A stretch of DNA of 23,223 nucleotides from Hydrogenophaga sp. (GTDB lineage Bacteria > Pseudomonadota > Gammaproteobacteria > Burkholderiales > Burkholderiaceae_C). Shown piece by piece: positions 6,678 through 13,079 of this stretch. The notes beneath the pieces were generated by a model that was not told the origin of the DNA, did not search any database, and was given only the letters and a program-made list of their open reading frames with translations. Position 1 is the stretch's first letter, and each line of letters begins with the position of its first letter. The stretch spans positions 1-23,223 of the forward strand of contig JAIFNE010000104.1 in NCBI GenBank assembly GCA_020047875.1, written 5' to 3'. Both the position numbers and the translations under genes were made by a program.

Positions 6678-8009
6678 TCAGTGAAACTGCTCTTCTTCGG
6701 TCGAGCCGGTCAGGGCCTTCACGCTGGAGGAGCCGCCCTGAATCACGGTGGTCACGTCGTCGAAGTAACCGGCGCCCACTTCCTGCTGGTGCGACACGAA
6801 GGTGTAGCCCTTGTCGCGTGCGGCGAACTCGGGCTCCTGCACCATGTTCACATAGTGCTTCATGCCTTCGCCGCGGGCGTAGGCGTGGGCGAACTGGAAG
6901 GTGTTGAACCAGTTGATGTGAATGCCGGCCAGCGTGATGAACTGGTACTTGTAGCCAAGCGCGGCCAGGTCTTCCTGGAACGAAGCGATCTGCGTGTCGT
7001 TGAGGTTCTTCTTCCAGTTGAACGATGGCGAGCAGTTGTACGACAGCAACTTGCCGGGGCAAGCGGCCTGCACGGCCTGGGCGAATTCGCGGGCGAAGCC
7101 GATGTCGGGCACGCCGGTTTCGCACCACACCAGATCGGCGTAGGGCGCGTAGGCGATGCCGCGGCTGATGGCCTGCTCCAGACCGTTCTTGACGCGGTAG
7201 AAACCTTCTTGCGTGCGCTCACCGGTCAGGAATGGCTTGTCGTTGGCGTCGTGGTCGCTGGTGATGAGGTTGGCGGCTTCAGCATCGGTGCGGGCCAGCA
7301 CGATGGTGGAGACACCCATTACGTCGGCAGCGAAGCGCGCGGCGATCAGCTTCTCGCAGGCTTCTTGCGTGGGCACGAGCACCTTGCCACCCATGTGGCC
7401 GCATTTCTTCACGGCGGCCAGTTGGTCTTCGAAGTGCACGCCGGCGGCGCCGGCGGCGATCATGTTCTTCATGAGTTCGAAGGCGTTAAGCACGCCACCG
7501 AAGCCGGCTTCGGCGTCGGCCACGATGGGCAGGAAGTAGTCGATGAACTCCGGGCTGCCTGGCTCAATGCCGCGGCCCCACTGAATTTCGTCGGCTCGCT
7601 TGAAGGTGTTGTTGATGCGACGAACCATGGTGGGCACCGAGTCGTAGGCGTAGAGCGACTGGTCGGGGTACATGGTCTCAGACGTGTTGCCGTCGGCGGC
7701 GACTTGCCAGCCCGACAGGTACACCGCCTCCAGACCAGCTTTGGCCTGCTGCATCGCCTGGCCGGCAGAGATGGCGCCAAAGGCATTCACGTAGCCTTTT
7801 TTGGAACCGCCGTTGACCTTGTCCCAGAGCTTCTCTGCGCCGCGCTTGGCCAGCGTGTGCTCGATGTTCATGCTGCCGCGCAGACGCACGACGTCGGCTG
7901 CGGAGTAGCCGCGCTTCACGCCCTTCCAGCGTGGGTTGGTGGCCCAGTCTTTCTCCAGGGCTTCGATCTGCTGCTGGCGGCTCAGTTGTTCGGTGAGGGA
8001 TTGGGGCAT
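6678..8009 (-). CDS. aceA: isocitrate lyase
   Basis: Splits isocitrate into glyoxylate and succinate, the first step of the glyoxylate shunt, which allows growth on acetate and fatty acids. The 443-aa product carries the signature KKCGHMGGKVLVP with catalytic C203 (residues 201-205 KKCGH), plus the phosphoenolpyruvate mutase/ICL-fold segments SGWQVAADGN, ADAEAGFGG, HFEDQ, LARTDAEAA and NCSPSFNW. Start at ATG 8009 is supported by CAGGAG eight bases upstream. An earlier in-frame ATG (8069) would add 20 non-conserved residues that overlap the leader. It is monocistronic: its own terminator follows, and a 337-bp regulatory gap with two operators precedes it. No malate synthase gene is in the window. 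Confidence 0.97.
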   Translation of the reverse strand: MPQSLTEQLSRQQQIEALEKDWATNPRWKGVKRGYSAADVVRLRGSMNIEHTLAKRGAEKLWDKVNGGSKKGYVNAFGAISAGQAMQQAKAGLEAVYLSGWQVAADGNTSETMYPDQSLYAYDSVPTMVRRINNTFKRADEIQWGRGIEPGSPEFIDYFLPIVADAEAGFGGVLNAFELMKNMIAAGAAGVHFEDQLAAVKKCGHMGGKVLVPTQEACEKLIAARFAADVMGVSTIVLARTDAEAANLITSDHDANDKPFLTGERTQEGFYRVKNGLEQAISRGIAYAPYADLVWCETGVPDIGFAREFAQAVQAACPGKLLSYNCSPSFNWKKNLNDTQIASFQEDLAALGYKYQFITLAGIHINWFNTFQFAHAYARGEGMKHYVNMVQEPEFAARDKGYTFVSHQQEVGAGYFDDVTTVIQGGSSSVKALTGSTEEEQFH

Positions 8010-8093
8010 GGAAAACACTCCTGGGTTGGATGGAAGGCAAAAAGGGTGGCAGCAGTACGGCATTGGCACCGACCGCCGTTACATCTACTGTAA

Positions 8094-8107
8094 GTCTTAT
8101 AGAAGAC
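8094..8107. promoter_or_regulatory. aceA operator 1 (imperfect copy)
   Basis: GTCTT-ATAG-AAGAC is a 14-bp dyad about 85 bp upstream of aceA. It is the same element as operator 2 except for one base in the centre and shorter arms. The two centres are exactly 30 bp apart, close to three helical turns, as expected when two repressor dimers bind one face of DNA. The half-site does not match a motif I can name with confidence; the layout resembles GntR-type operators. Confidence 0.65.
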
Positions 8108-8120
8108 CAAGTCCAGATCT

Positions 8121-8140
8121 TATGTCTTATACAAGACATA
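8121..8140. promoter_or_regulatory. aceA operator 2 (perfect 8-bp dyad)
   Basis: TATGTCTT-ATAC-AAGACATA is a perfect inverted repeat with 8-bp arms. Its centre contains the predicted -10 hexamer of the aceA promoter (TATAAG, minus strand 8131-8126), so a bound protein would block RNA polymerase. The matching element 30 bp downstream supports a real regulatory pair rather than a chance palindrome. Confidence 0.7.
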
Positions 8141-8155
8141 TTTTTATCTGTTCAA
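8126..8155 (-). promoter_or_regulatory. predicted aceA promoter
   Basis: On the minus strand TTGAAC (8155-8150), an 18-nt spacer and TATAAG (8131-8126) match the sigma-70 consensus at 4/6 and 5/6. Transcription would start near 8119, giving a leader of about 110 nt that includes operator 1. The surrounding DNA is markedly AT-rich compared with the rest of the window. Confidence 0.5.
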
Positions 8156-8346
8156 AATCAACGATCTGGGGCCAATATTTCTCTATGTAAAATATTTTTT
8201 CTTGCATTGAGAAATTTTGCGGCAGCGCACCAAAGCGATTTTCACAATGCGGATCGCTCAAGGTCATTGCGAAACTCGCCATACCGCTGCGCCACCGACC
8301 CAGTCTGCCCGCCCGACGGCGCTGGCATCGTGCATGATTCGCGCCC
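8141..8346. other. remainder of the aceA / EamA divergent intergenic region
   Basis: No gene is seen here. The part near aceA (8141-8220) is AT-rich and contains AATATTT-N9-AAATATT and TTTCT-N7-AGAAA dyads. Further on, TTTCACAATG (8240-8249) and CATTGCGAAA (8265-8274) form 10-bp arms with one mismatch around a 15-nt centre. These may be activator or repressor sites for aceA or the transporter, but none matches a motif I can name. No convincing promoter for the rightward gene was found. Confidence 0.4.
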
Positions 8347-9306
8347 ATGTCGACCAACATCCCACCCATGCCTCATGCGCCCTCTCCGCACTGGTGGCAC
8401 TTCGCCGCACTGGGCCTGAGCATGGCGCTGGTGGGCAGCTACGTGGCGCTGTCCAAGCCCTTGGTGCTGGTGTTTCCGATCTTCCTGCTGGCTTGGCTGC
8501 GCTTTGGTATTGGCGGGCTGGCCATGTGGCGCTGGCTGCGCAAGCCAGCAAGTGAGGCGCCGCTGTCTGCACACACCCGTCGCCTGCTGTTCCTTGAGTC
8601 GTTTCTCGGCAACTTTCTTTTCTCCATCTTCATGCTGCTTGGTGTGAGCATGACCACCGCGGTGGCTGCGGGCGTGGTGATGTCGGCCATTCCAGCGGTG
8701 GTGGCGCTGCTGAGCTGGCTGTTCCTGCGGGAGCGCATTGGCCGGCGCAGTCTGGCCGGCATTGCCTGCGCGGCGATCGGCATCGCGTTGTTTTCTTTGC
8801 AGAAGATCGACCCTGGAACCGCTGCGGCGGCAGCTGCTTCAACCGTCTGGGGCATCGACCGAACCTTGCTGGGCAATCTGCTGGTGTTCGCCGCGGTGGT
8901 TTGCGAGGCGAGCTACGTGGTGATTGGCAAGCGGCTCACCGATGGCCTGGGGCCCAAGCGCATTTCAGCCATCATCAATCTGTGGGGGTTTGCGCTGGTC
9001 ACGCCCATGGGCCTGTGGGCCGCGTGGCATTTCGACTTCTCCGCCGTGAGCGGCTCCAGCTGGGCGCTGCTGGTGTTTTACGCGCTGGCGGCCAGCGTGT
9101 GGACGGTCTGGCTCTGGATGACGGGCTTGAAGCGCGTGCCTGCTTCTCAGGCCGGTGTTTTCACCGTCATGTTGCCGATCAGCGCCGCGGTGATCGGTGT
9201 GGTGTTCATGGGGGAACGTCTCACCGGCCTGCAGACGCTGGCGTTTGGTATTGCACTGCTGGGGCTGTTGCTCGCAACCCTGCCGGCGCGCAAGCCCCGC
9301 CCCTGA
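8347..9306 (+). CDS. EamA/DMT-superfamily permease
   Basis: Integral inner-membrane protein of 319 aa with about ten hydrophobic segments and the two-fold EamA repeat of drug/metabolite transporters. The repeats run roughly at residues 20-150 and 175-312, each ending in the typical L-GERL/LRERIG-type loop (SWLFLRERIGRRS and VVFMGERLTGLQT). Members export amino acids, metabolites or toxic compounds; the substrate here cannot be deduced. It is divergent from aceA and its stop codon abuts the stop of the convergent gene at 9307, so no terminator lies between them. The ATG at 8347 lacks a clear Shine-Dalgarno; another ATG lies 21 bp downstream. Confidence 0.88.
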   Translation: MSTNIPPMPHAPSPHWWHFAALGLSMALVGSYVALSKPLVLVFPIFLLAWLRFGIGGLAMWRWLRKPASEAPLSAHTRRLLFLESFLGNFLFSIFMLLGVSMTTAVAAGVVMSAIPAVVALLSWLFLRERIGRRSLAGIACAAIGIALFSLQKIDPGTAAAAAASTVWGIDRTLLGNLLVFAAVVCEASYVVIGKRLTDGLGPKRISAIINLWGFALVTPMGLWAAWHFDFSAVSGSSWALLVFYALAASVWTVWLWMTGLKRVPASQAGVFTVMLPISAAVIGVVFMGERLTGLQTLAFGIALLGLLLATLPARKPRP

Positions 9307-9978
9307 TTAGGCGCACCACAGCCCGCTGGGATCGGTCAGGCCCATCCACAGGGCCCAGCCGGAGGTGATCGCGAGCGCCACGCCGGCGAGCCGAATGCCC
9401 CAGGCCCCAGAGCGGCCGCCGCGCAGCCTGAGCAGGAGCCAGGGGCCTGCTGTGAGCGACAGCGAGGTTCCCGCTGAAAACAGCGCCATGATCAACGCGC
9501 CCTCCCACGCACTGGCAGACAACGAGGCCACCAGAAGCGCCGAATACAACAACCCGCAAGGCATGAGCGCCCAGGCCACACCCAGCAACAGCGGCGCACG
9601 CTGCCCGAGGCCAGACAAGCCCGGGCGCACCTTGCGCCAGACCGTCTGGCCGAGCTGATCGATCCACGCGGGCTGCCGTGCCCGCCAGATCAGGGCCGCA
9701 CCGAGCAGTAGGGCCGCCACATGAAACATGGTCCAGACCGGGCGGAGCACCGCCGTGTTGGTACCCAGCCAGGCCAGGCCTTGCACCGAGCCCGCCGCGA
9801 ACGCACCAAAAAGGGCATAGCCCACCATGCGGCTGAGCTGGAAAGTCCAGAGGGCTTGCGCGCCCCGCTCCCCCGCCGCACGGCTGATGCCGGCGCAGGC
9901 GGCACCACACATGGCCACACAGTGCGGACCACCTGCCACACCCATGAACAGGGCGGTGAGCGCCATCGAAGTTTGCAT
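9307..9978 (-). CDS. DsbD_2/TauE-like (sulfite-exporter/UreH-type) membrane protein
   Basis: A 223-aa polytopic membrane protein with about six hydrophobic segments. The first has the motif GGPHCVAMCG (His, Cys and Cys close together) and a later one has MPCGLLYSALL, both hallmarks of the PF13386-type family related to the DsbD membrane domain and annotated as sulfite exporter TauE/SafE. The same kind of gene lies between ccoS and hemN in pseudomonads. Here it follows hemN by 33 bp on the same strand, so it is probably part of the FNR-controlled hemN transcript. Paired His/Cys in a membrane segment suggest metal or thiol transfer for cbb3 assembly, but this is inference. Confidence 0.85.
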   Translation of the reverse strand: MQTSMALTALFMGVAGGPHCVAMCGAACAGISRAAGERGAQALWTFQLSRMVGYALFGAFAAGSVQGLAWLGTNTAVLRPVWTMFHVAALLLGAALIWRARQPAWIDQLGQTVWRKVRPGLSGLGQRAPLLLGVAWALMPCGLLYSALLVASLSASAWEGALIMALFSAGTSLSLTAGPWLLLRLRGGRSGAWGIRLAGVALAITSGWALWMGLTDPSGLWCA

Positions 9979-10011
9979 ACCGCTTGCTTAGCGATCCTCA
10001 GGCCGGGGGCA

Positions 10012-11391
10012 TCAAATGATTTTGGAGAAACGGGCGCGATCCTGATCGACCTGAAGGTTCTTATCGAACACCATGGCGATCGCGCGCACCAGATACCACC
10101 CCGCAGGGGTCACCTTCAAACCAGTCTCACTGAGTGACACCAGACCCTGCTCCTCGAATTCATGAAACGAGTCCAACTCACGCTCGAAATATCGCTTGAA
10201 ATCAATCAGGTGCCCGAGCTCGATGGATTCGTAATGCAGCTCACCCTGACACATGATGGCCATGATGACCGCACGGCGCAGAATGTCGTCGCGTGTGAGG
10301 GCCAGGCCACGCACGATCGGCAGGCGACCTTGGTCCAGCGCATCGTAGTACTCCTCCAGCGTCTTGGCGTTCTGGCTGTAAGTGGGGCCGATGCGCCCGA
10401 TGGCGGAGACGCCCAGCGCAATCAGGTCGCAATCGGGCTGGGTGCTGTAGCCCTGAAAGTTGCGGTGCAGCCGACCCTGGCGCTTGGCCACGGCCAGGGC
10501 ATCGGTGGGCAGCGCGAAATGGTCCATACCCACATACACATAGCCAGCGTCGAGCAATGCGTCGAGCGAGGCCGAGAGCATCGCCACTTTGTCCCCCCCA
10601 CTGGGCAACTCAGCAGAGATGATGCGGCGTTGCGGCTTGAACCGAGTGGGCAGATGCGCATAGGCATAGAGGGCGATGCGATCGGGGCGAAGCGCATTGA
10701 TCTGCGCCAGGGTCCGCGCGAACGACTCAGGGGTTTGAAGCGGCAACCCATAGATCAGGTCGACGTTGACCGACTCGAACCCGATTTTTCGCGCGGCTTC
10801 CACCAGCTTGAACACCTGTTCGGCGGGTTGAACCCGGTGCACGGCTTTTTGTACCGCAGGGTCGAAGTCCTGCACGCCAAAGCTCAAGCGGTTGAAGCCG
10901 AGCCGGGCCAGGGTCTGCAGCCGCTGGTCTGTCACGGTACGGGGGTCCACCTCAATCGAATATTCACCGCCCGGCACCAGCGTGAAGTTGCGCCGGATCA
11001 TGGCCATCAGGTCTTCCAGCTCGGCATCAGAGAGGAACGTTGGCGTTCCCCCACCCAGGTGGAGCTGGGACACACCGTGACCCTGACCAAAATGAGCCAC
11101 CTGCAACTCGACTTCCCGCGAGAGGTAGCGCAGGTACTCGGCCGCGCGCTCGTGATGCTTGGTGATCACCTTGTTGCAAGCGCAGTAATAGCAAACCGAC
11201 TCGCAAAACGGAATGTGCACATACAGGGACAGCGGCAGCGCCAGCGAGCCGGCGCGGCGCTGCTCCAGAGCCTGGATGTAGTCCGGTTCGCCAAACGCCT
11301 CAACAAACCGATCGGCCGTGGGATATGAGGTGTAGCGAGGGCCGGGGACGTCGAACCGCTTGAGCAGGTCGCTGGGTATGGCGTGGGTCAC
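10012..11391 (-). CDS. hemN: oxygen-independent coproporphyrinogen III oxidase, GTG start
   Basis: Radical-SAM enzyme that decarboxylates coproporphyrinogen III to protoporphyrinogen IX without oxygen, keeping haem synthesis going under low oxygen. The 459-aa product matches E. coli HemN (457 aa) throughout: GPRYTSYPTA, LYVHIPFCESVCYYCACNK with C63, C67, C70 and C72 (CX3CX2CXC), GGGTPTFL, EVDPRTV, NRLSFGVQDF, DLIYGLP, MDHFALP, RNFQGYSTQ. The reading frame extends to an ATG at 11457, but that ATG overlaps the FNR box and would be upstream of the FNR-dependent transcript start. The GTG at 11391 has GGAG eight bases upstream and gives the family length. It is divergent from fnr. Confidence 0.97.
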   Translation of the reverse strand: MTHAIPSDLLKRFDVPGPRYTSYPTADRFVEAFGEPDYIQALEQRRAGSLALPLSLYVHIPFCESVCYYCACNKVITKHHERAAEYLRYLSREVELQVAHFGQGHGVSQLHLGGGTPTFLSDAELEDLMAMIRRNFTLVPGGEYSIEVDPRTVTDQRLQTLARLGFNRLSFGVQDFDPAVQKAVHRVQPAEQVFKLVEAARKIGFESVNVDLIYGLPLQTPESFARTLAQINALRPDRIALYAYAHLPTRFKPQRRIISAELPSGGDKVAMLSASLDALLDAGYVYVGMDHFALPTDALAVAKRQGRLHRNFQGYSTQPDCDLIALGVSAIGRIGPTYSQNAKTLEEYYDALDQGRLPIVRGLALTRDDILRRAVIMAIMCQGELHYESIELGHLIDFKRYFERELDSFHEFEEQGLVSLSETGLKVTPAGWYLVRAIAMVFDKNLQVDQDRARFSKII

Positions 11392-11443
11392 TGGGCAATC
11401 TCCGTGGGATGTGGGACTGTGCCTCAGCCCTTGCTGGCAACCC

Positions 11444-11457
11444 TTGATCTTCATCAA
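11444..11457. promoter_or_regulatory. FNR/Anr box upstream of hemN (in the fnr-hemN intergenic region)
   Basis: TTGAT-CTTC-ATCAA is a perfect match to the FNR consensus TTGAT-N4-ATCAA, extended to 7-bp arms (CCTTGAT/ATCAAGG). With the centre at -41.5, hemN transcription would begin near 11409, 17 nt before the hemN GTG, with CACAGT (11421-11416) as a weak -10. This fits activation of hemN by the FNR gene next door. From the fnr side the box lies about 140 bp upstream of the start and might also give autoregulation. Confidence 0.9.
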
Positions 11458-11519
11458 GGCTTGCTAAGGCAGTAGGGCTGGCTTGCCGCTGTTTTCACAG
11501 CGGGAAACGCGGGCATCGG

Positions 11520-11568
11520 TAACCCCATGGGTTAAGCTCGAGCGGATTTTTGGGGCGTTTGCAACGCC
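11520..11568 (+). other. dyads in the fnr 5' region
   Basis: TAACCC-CAT-GGGTTA (11520-11534) and GGCGTT-TGC-AACGCC (11554-11568) are two perfect 6-bp inverted repeats between the FNR box and the fnr ribosome-binding site. The second would form a hairpin just ahead of the Shine-Dalgarno. They may be operator and leader hairpin, but no promoter was located well enough to say which. Confidence 0.35.
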
Positions 11569-11592
11569 AAATTGGGGCAATCGGAGAGAAAA

Positions 11593-12312
11593 ATGGACGT
11601 CCAAAGCATCAAGGTGGCTTGCGCGAGTTGCAACCTGCGCGAGCTGTGCCTGCCGATGGGGCTGAACGCCGAGGAAGTGGAAAAGCTGGACAGCGTGATC
11701 TCCAGCCGCCGGCGCATTAAGCGCGGATCCACGCTGTTTAGCACGGGAGACAAGTTCACATCGCTCTACGCGGTGCGCTCCGGGTTCTTCAAGACCTGCG
11801 TGACCACCGCCGATGGCCGGGATCAGGTGACCGGTTTTCAGATGACGGGCGAGATCATGGGGCTGGATGGCATCGTGAGCGACCACCACTCGTGCGATGC
11901 GATTGCCCTGGAAGACGCTGAAGTCTGCGTGATGCCATTCGACCAGATGGAGGCGCTTTCACGCGAATTCACCACGCTTCAACACCACATGCACAAGATC
12001 ATGAGTCGCGAGATCGTTCGCGACCATGGCGTCATGCTGCTGTTGGGCAGCATGCGCGCAGAAGAGCGGCTGGCCGCATTCCTGCTCAATCTGGTCCAGC
12101 GCCTGCACGCACGAGGGTTTTCTCAATCTGAACTGATTCTGCGAATGACACGCGAAGAAATCGGAAGCTACCTGGGCATGAAACTGGAAACGGTGAGCCG
12201 GACGTTTTCCAAGTTTGTGGAAGACGGCATCATCGAGGTGAAGCAGCGCTACGTGCTCATCAAAAGAACCGATGGGCTACAGCAGATTGTGAATCCGCCA
12301 AGCCGTCGGTGA
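11593..12312 (+). CDS. fnr: FNR/Anr-type oxygen-sensing transcriptional regulator
   Basis: CRP/FNR-family regulator, 239 aa. The N-terminal cluster C10-X2-C13-X5-C19 plus C112 (AEVCVMPF) match the four ligands of the oxygen-labile [4Fe-4S] cluster of FNR (C20, C23, C29, C122 in E. coli). The cyclic-nucleotide-like fold (about 35-150) and dimer helix are followed by an HTH with LETVSR (E199, S202, R203), which are the residues that read TTGAT half-sites. The protein should therefore activate the three FNR boxes in this window when oxygen is low. ATG 11593 is chosen because GGAG lies six bases upstream; a TTG at 11572 would give seven extra residues. It is divergent from hemN. The symbol could equally be anr or btr by local custom. 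Confidence 0.95.
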   Translation: MDVQSIKVACASCNLRELCLPMGLNAEEVEKLDSVISSRRRIKRGSTLFSTGDKFTSLYAVRSGFFKTCVTTADGRDQVTGFQMTGEIMGLDGIVSDHHSCDAIALEDAEVCVMPFDQMEALSREFTTLQHHMHKIMSREIVRDHGVMLLLGSMRAEERLAAFLLNLVQRLHARGFSQSELILRMTREEIGSYLGMKLETVSRTFSKFVEDGIIEVKQRYVLIKRTDGLQQIVNPPSRR

Positions 12313-12388
12313 GACCGGCGCCTAGGGTCAGCCGATCTCCAAGCTGGGCAGTGCGGCGGAAGTTGCCGCTATGAAAATGCCGCCGCGC

Positions 12389-12742
12389 TCAATCACAGGG
12401 GCGGTTGCCTGCACAGGAGTCTGGACGCTGGTCCGGCGGGACCGGGCAGCGGTTAACCTCGAAAGCCGACATGGCCAGCAAGGTGGTGAGCGCGCTGGAC
12501 ACCATGGTCGCGCCCCAGAACACGAAGAATGCCAAGGTGTAGACCGCTTCCCGCGAAAGGGTTACCGGCTGTCCAAACCAATGCAGATCGCCGGGATCGA
12601 CCAGCGCGAACACCACCATCTCCAGCACCGCAGCAACCAGAAATGCCGGCCAGACGATCCACATCCAGCGCTGAGACCACCTGTTGCTGCCGCTCGCCTG
12701 GCGGCCACCCTCTTGGGTATGTTGATGTTGCGAATTGCTCAT
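12389..12742 (-). CDS. small two-helix membrane protein of the cco cluster, function unknown
   Basis: A 117-aa protein not recognised as a named family. It has a His/Gln-rich polar N-terminus, then two predicted membrane helices (about residues 27-49 and 67-90). Between them is a loop with DPGDLHWFGQPVTLSREAVY. A short tail carries three cysteines (C99, C110, C116). Its ATG overlaps the stop of the preceding gene as ATGA, so it is translationally coupled and belongs to the ccoNOQPG-ccoH unit. It converges with fnr, with only 76 bp between the stops. The position suggests a helper in cbb3 oxidase assembly or an accessory subunit. The two-helix shape and the tail cysteines fit metal handling, but this is inference. 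Confidence 0.8.
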   Translation of the reverse strand: MSNSQHQHTQEGGRQASGSNRWSQRWMWIVWPAFLVAAVLEMVVFALVDPGDLHWFGQPVTLSREAVYTLAFFVFWGATMVSSALTTLLAMSAFEVNRCPVPPDQRPDSCAGNRPCD

Positions 12743-13035
12743 TTATCGGCCGGCACCAAGGGAGATGCCGCGTGATTGCGGCCCTGCTGGGCCGGCTGCA
12801 CAGCCATCAAGGCATCAATTCTTGCCTGACCCTGAAGTGCTTGTGCCGCCTTGAGCTCCCGCTCATAGACCGCTTTGTCCAGCACCGGATCCTGATCCAT
12901 GGAGGAAATGACCACCATGGTAGAGGTGGCAATAACGCCCAGCAGCAAAAGCGCCGGGACGAACACCACTTGAGGAATTCGCCACCAGGGAATGTCGGTG
13001 TTCGGCGGGGATGGCGTGGGGTGCGTGTTGCTCAT
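12739..13035 (-). CDS. ccoH: short CcoH/FixH-like single-helix membrane protein
   Basis: A 98-aa protein with a proline-rich N-terminus, one membrane helix (about residues 18-45, beginning WWRIPQVVFVPALL) and a short periplasmic part containing DQDPVLDKAVYEREL. A helix starting after a tryptophan pair and a following DP-V-x-D-x-x-Y element are the hallmarks of CcoH/FixH, which stabilises cbb3 oxidase. It is much shorter than typical FixH (about 150-170 aa) and lacks most of the beta-rich periplasmic domain. It follows ccoG by 44 bp with GGAG seven bases before the ATG. The position directly after ccoG is the usual place of ccoH. The name is therefore supported by context and motif, but not proven. 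Confidence 0.7.
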   Translation of the reverse strand: MSNTHPTPSPPNTDIPWWRIPQVVFVPALLLLGVIATSTMVVISSMDQDPVLDKAVYERELKAAQALQGQARIDALMAVQPAQQGRNHAASPLVPADK

Positions 13036-13079
13036 GAACGGTCTCCAGAACTGGGCTTAAAAGGACTTGGCGGTCAGTC

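Noticed and set aside
6675..8093. 472-codon plus-strand frame, and a 388-codon one at 10162-11328
   Set aside because: Opposite aceA and hemN respectively; antisense shadows.
12313..12388. Shared terminator between fnr and the small membrane gene
   Set aside because: GCGGCGG/CCGCCGC can pair over a 20-nt loop but no T-run follows; too weak to annotate.
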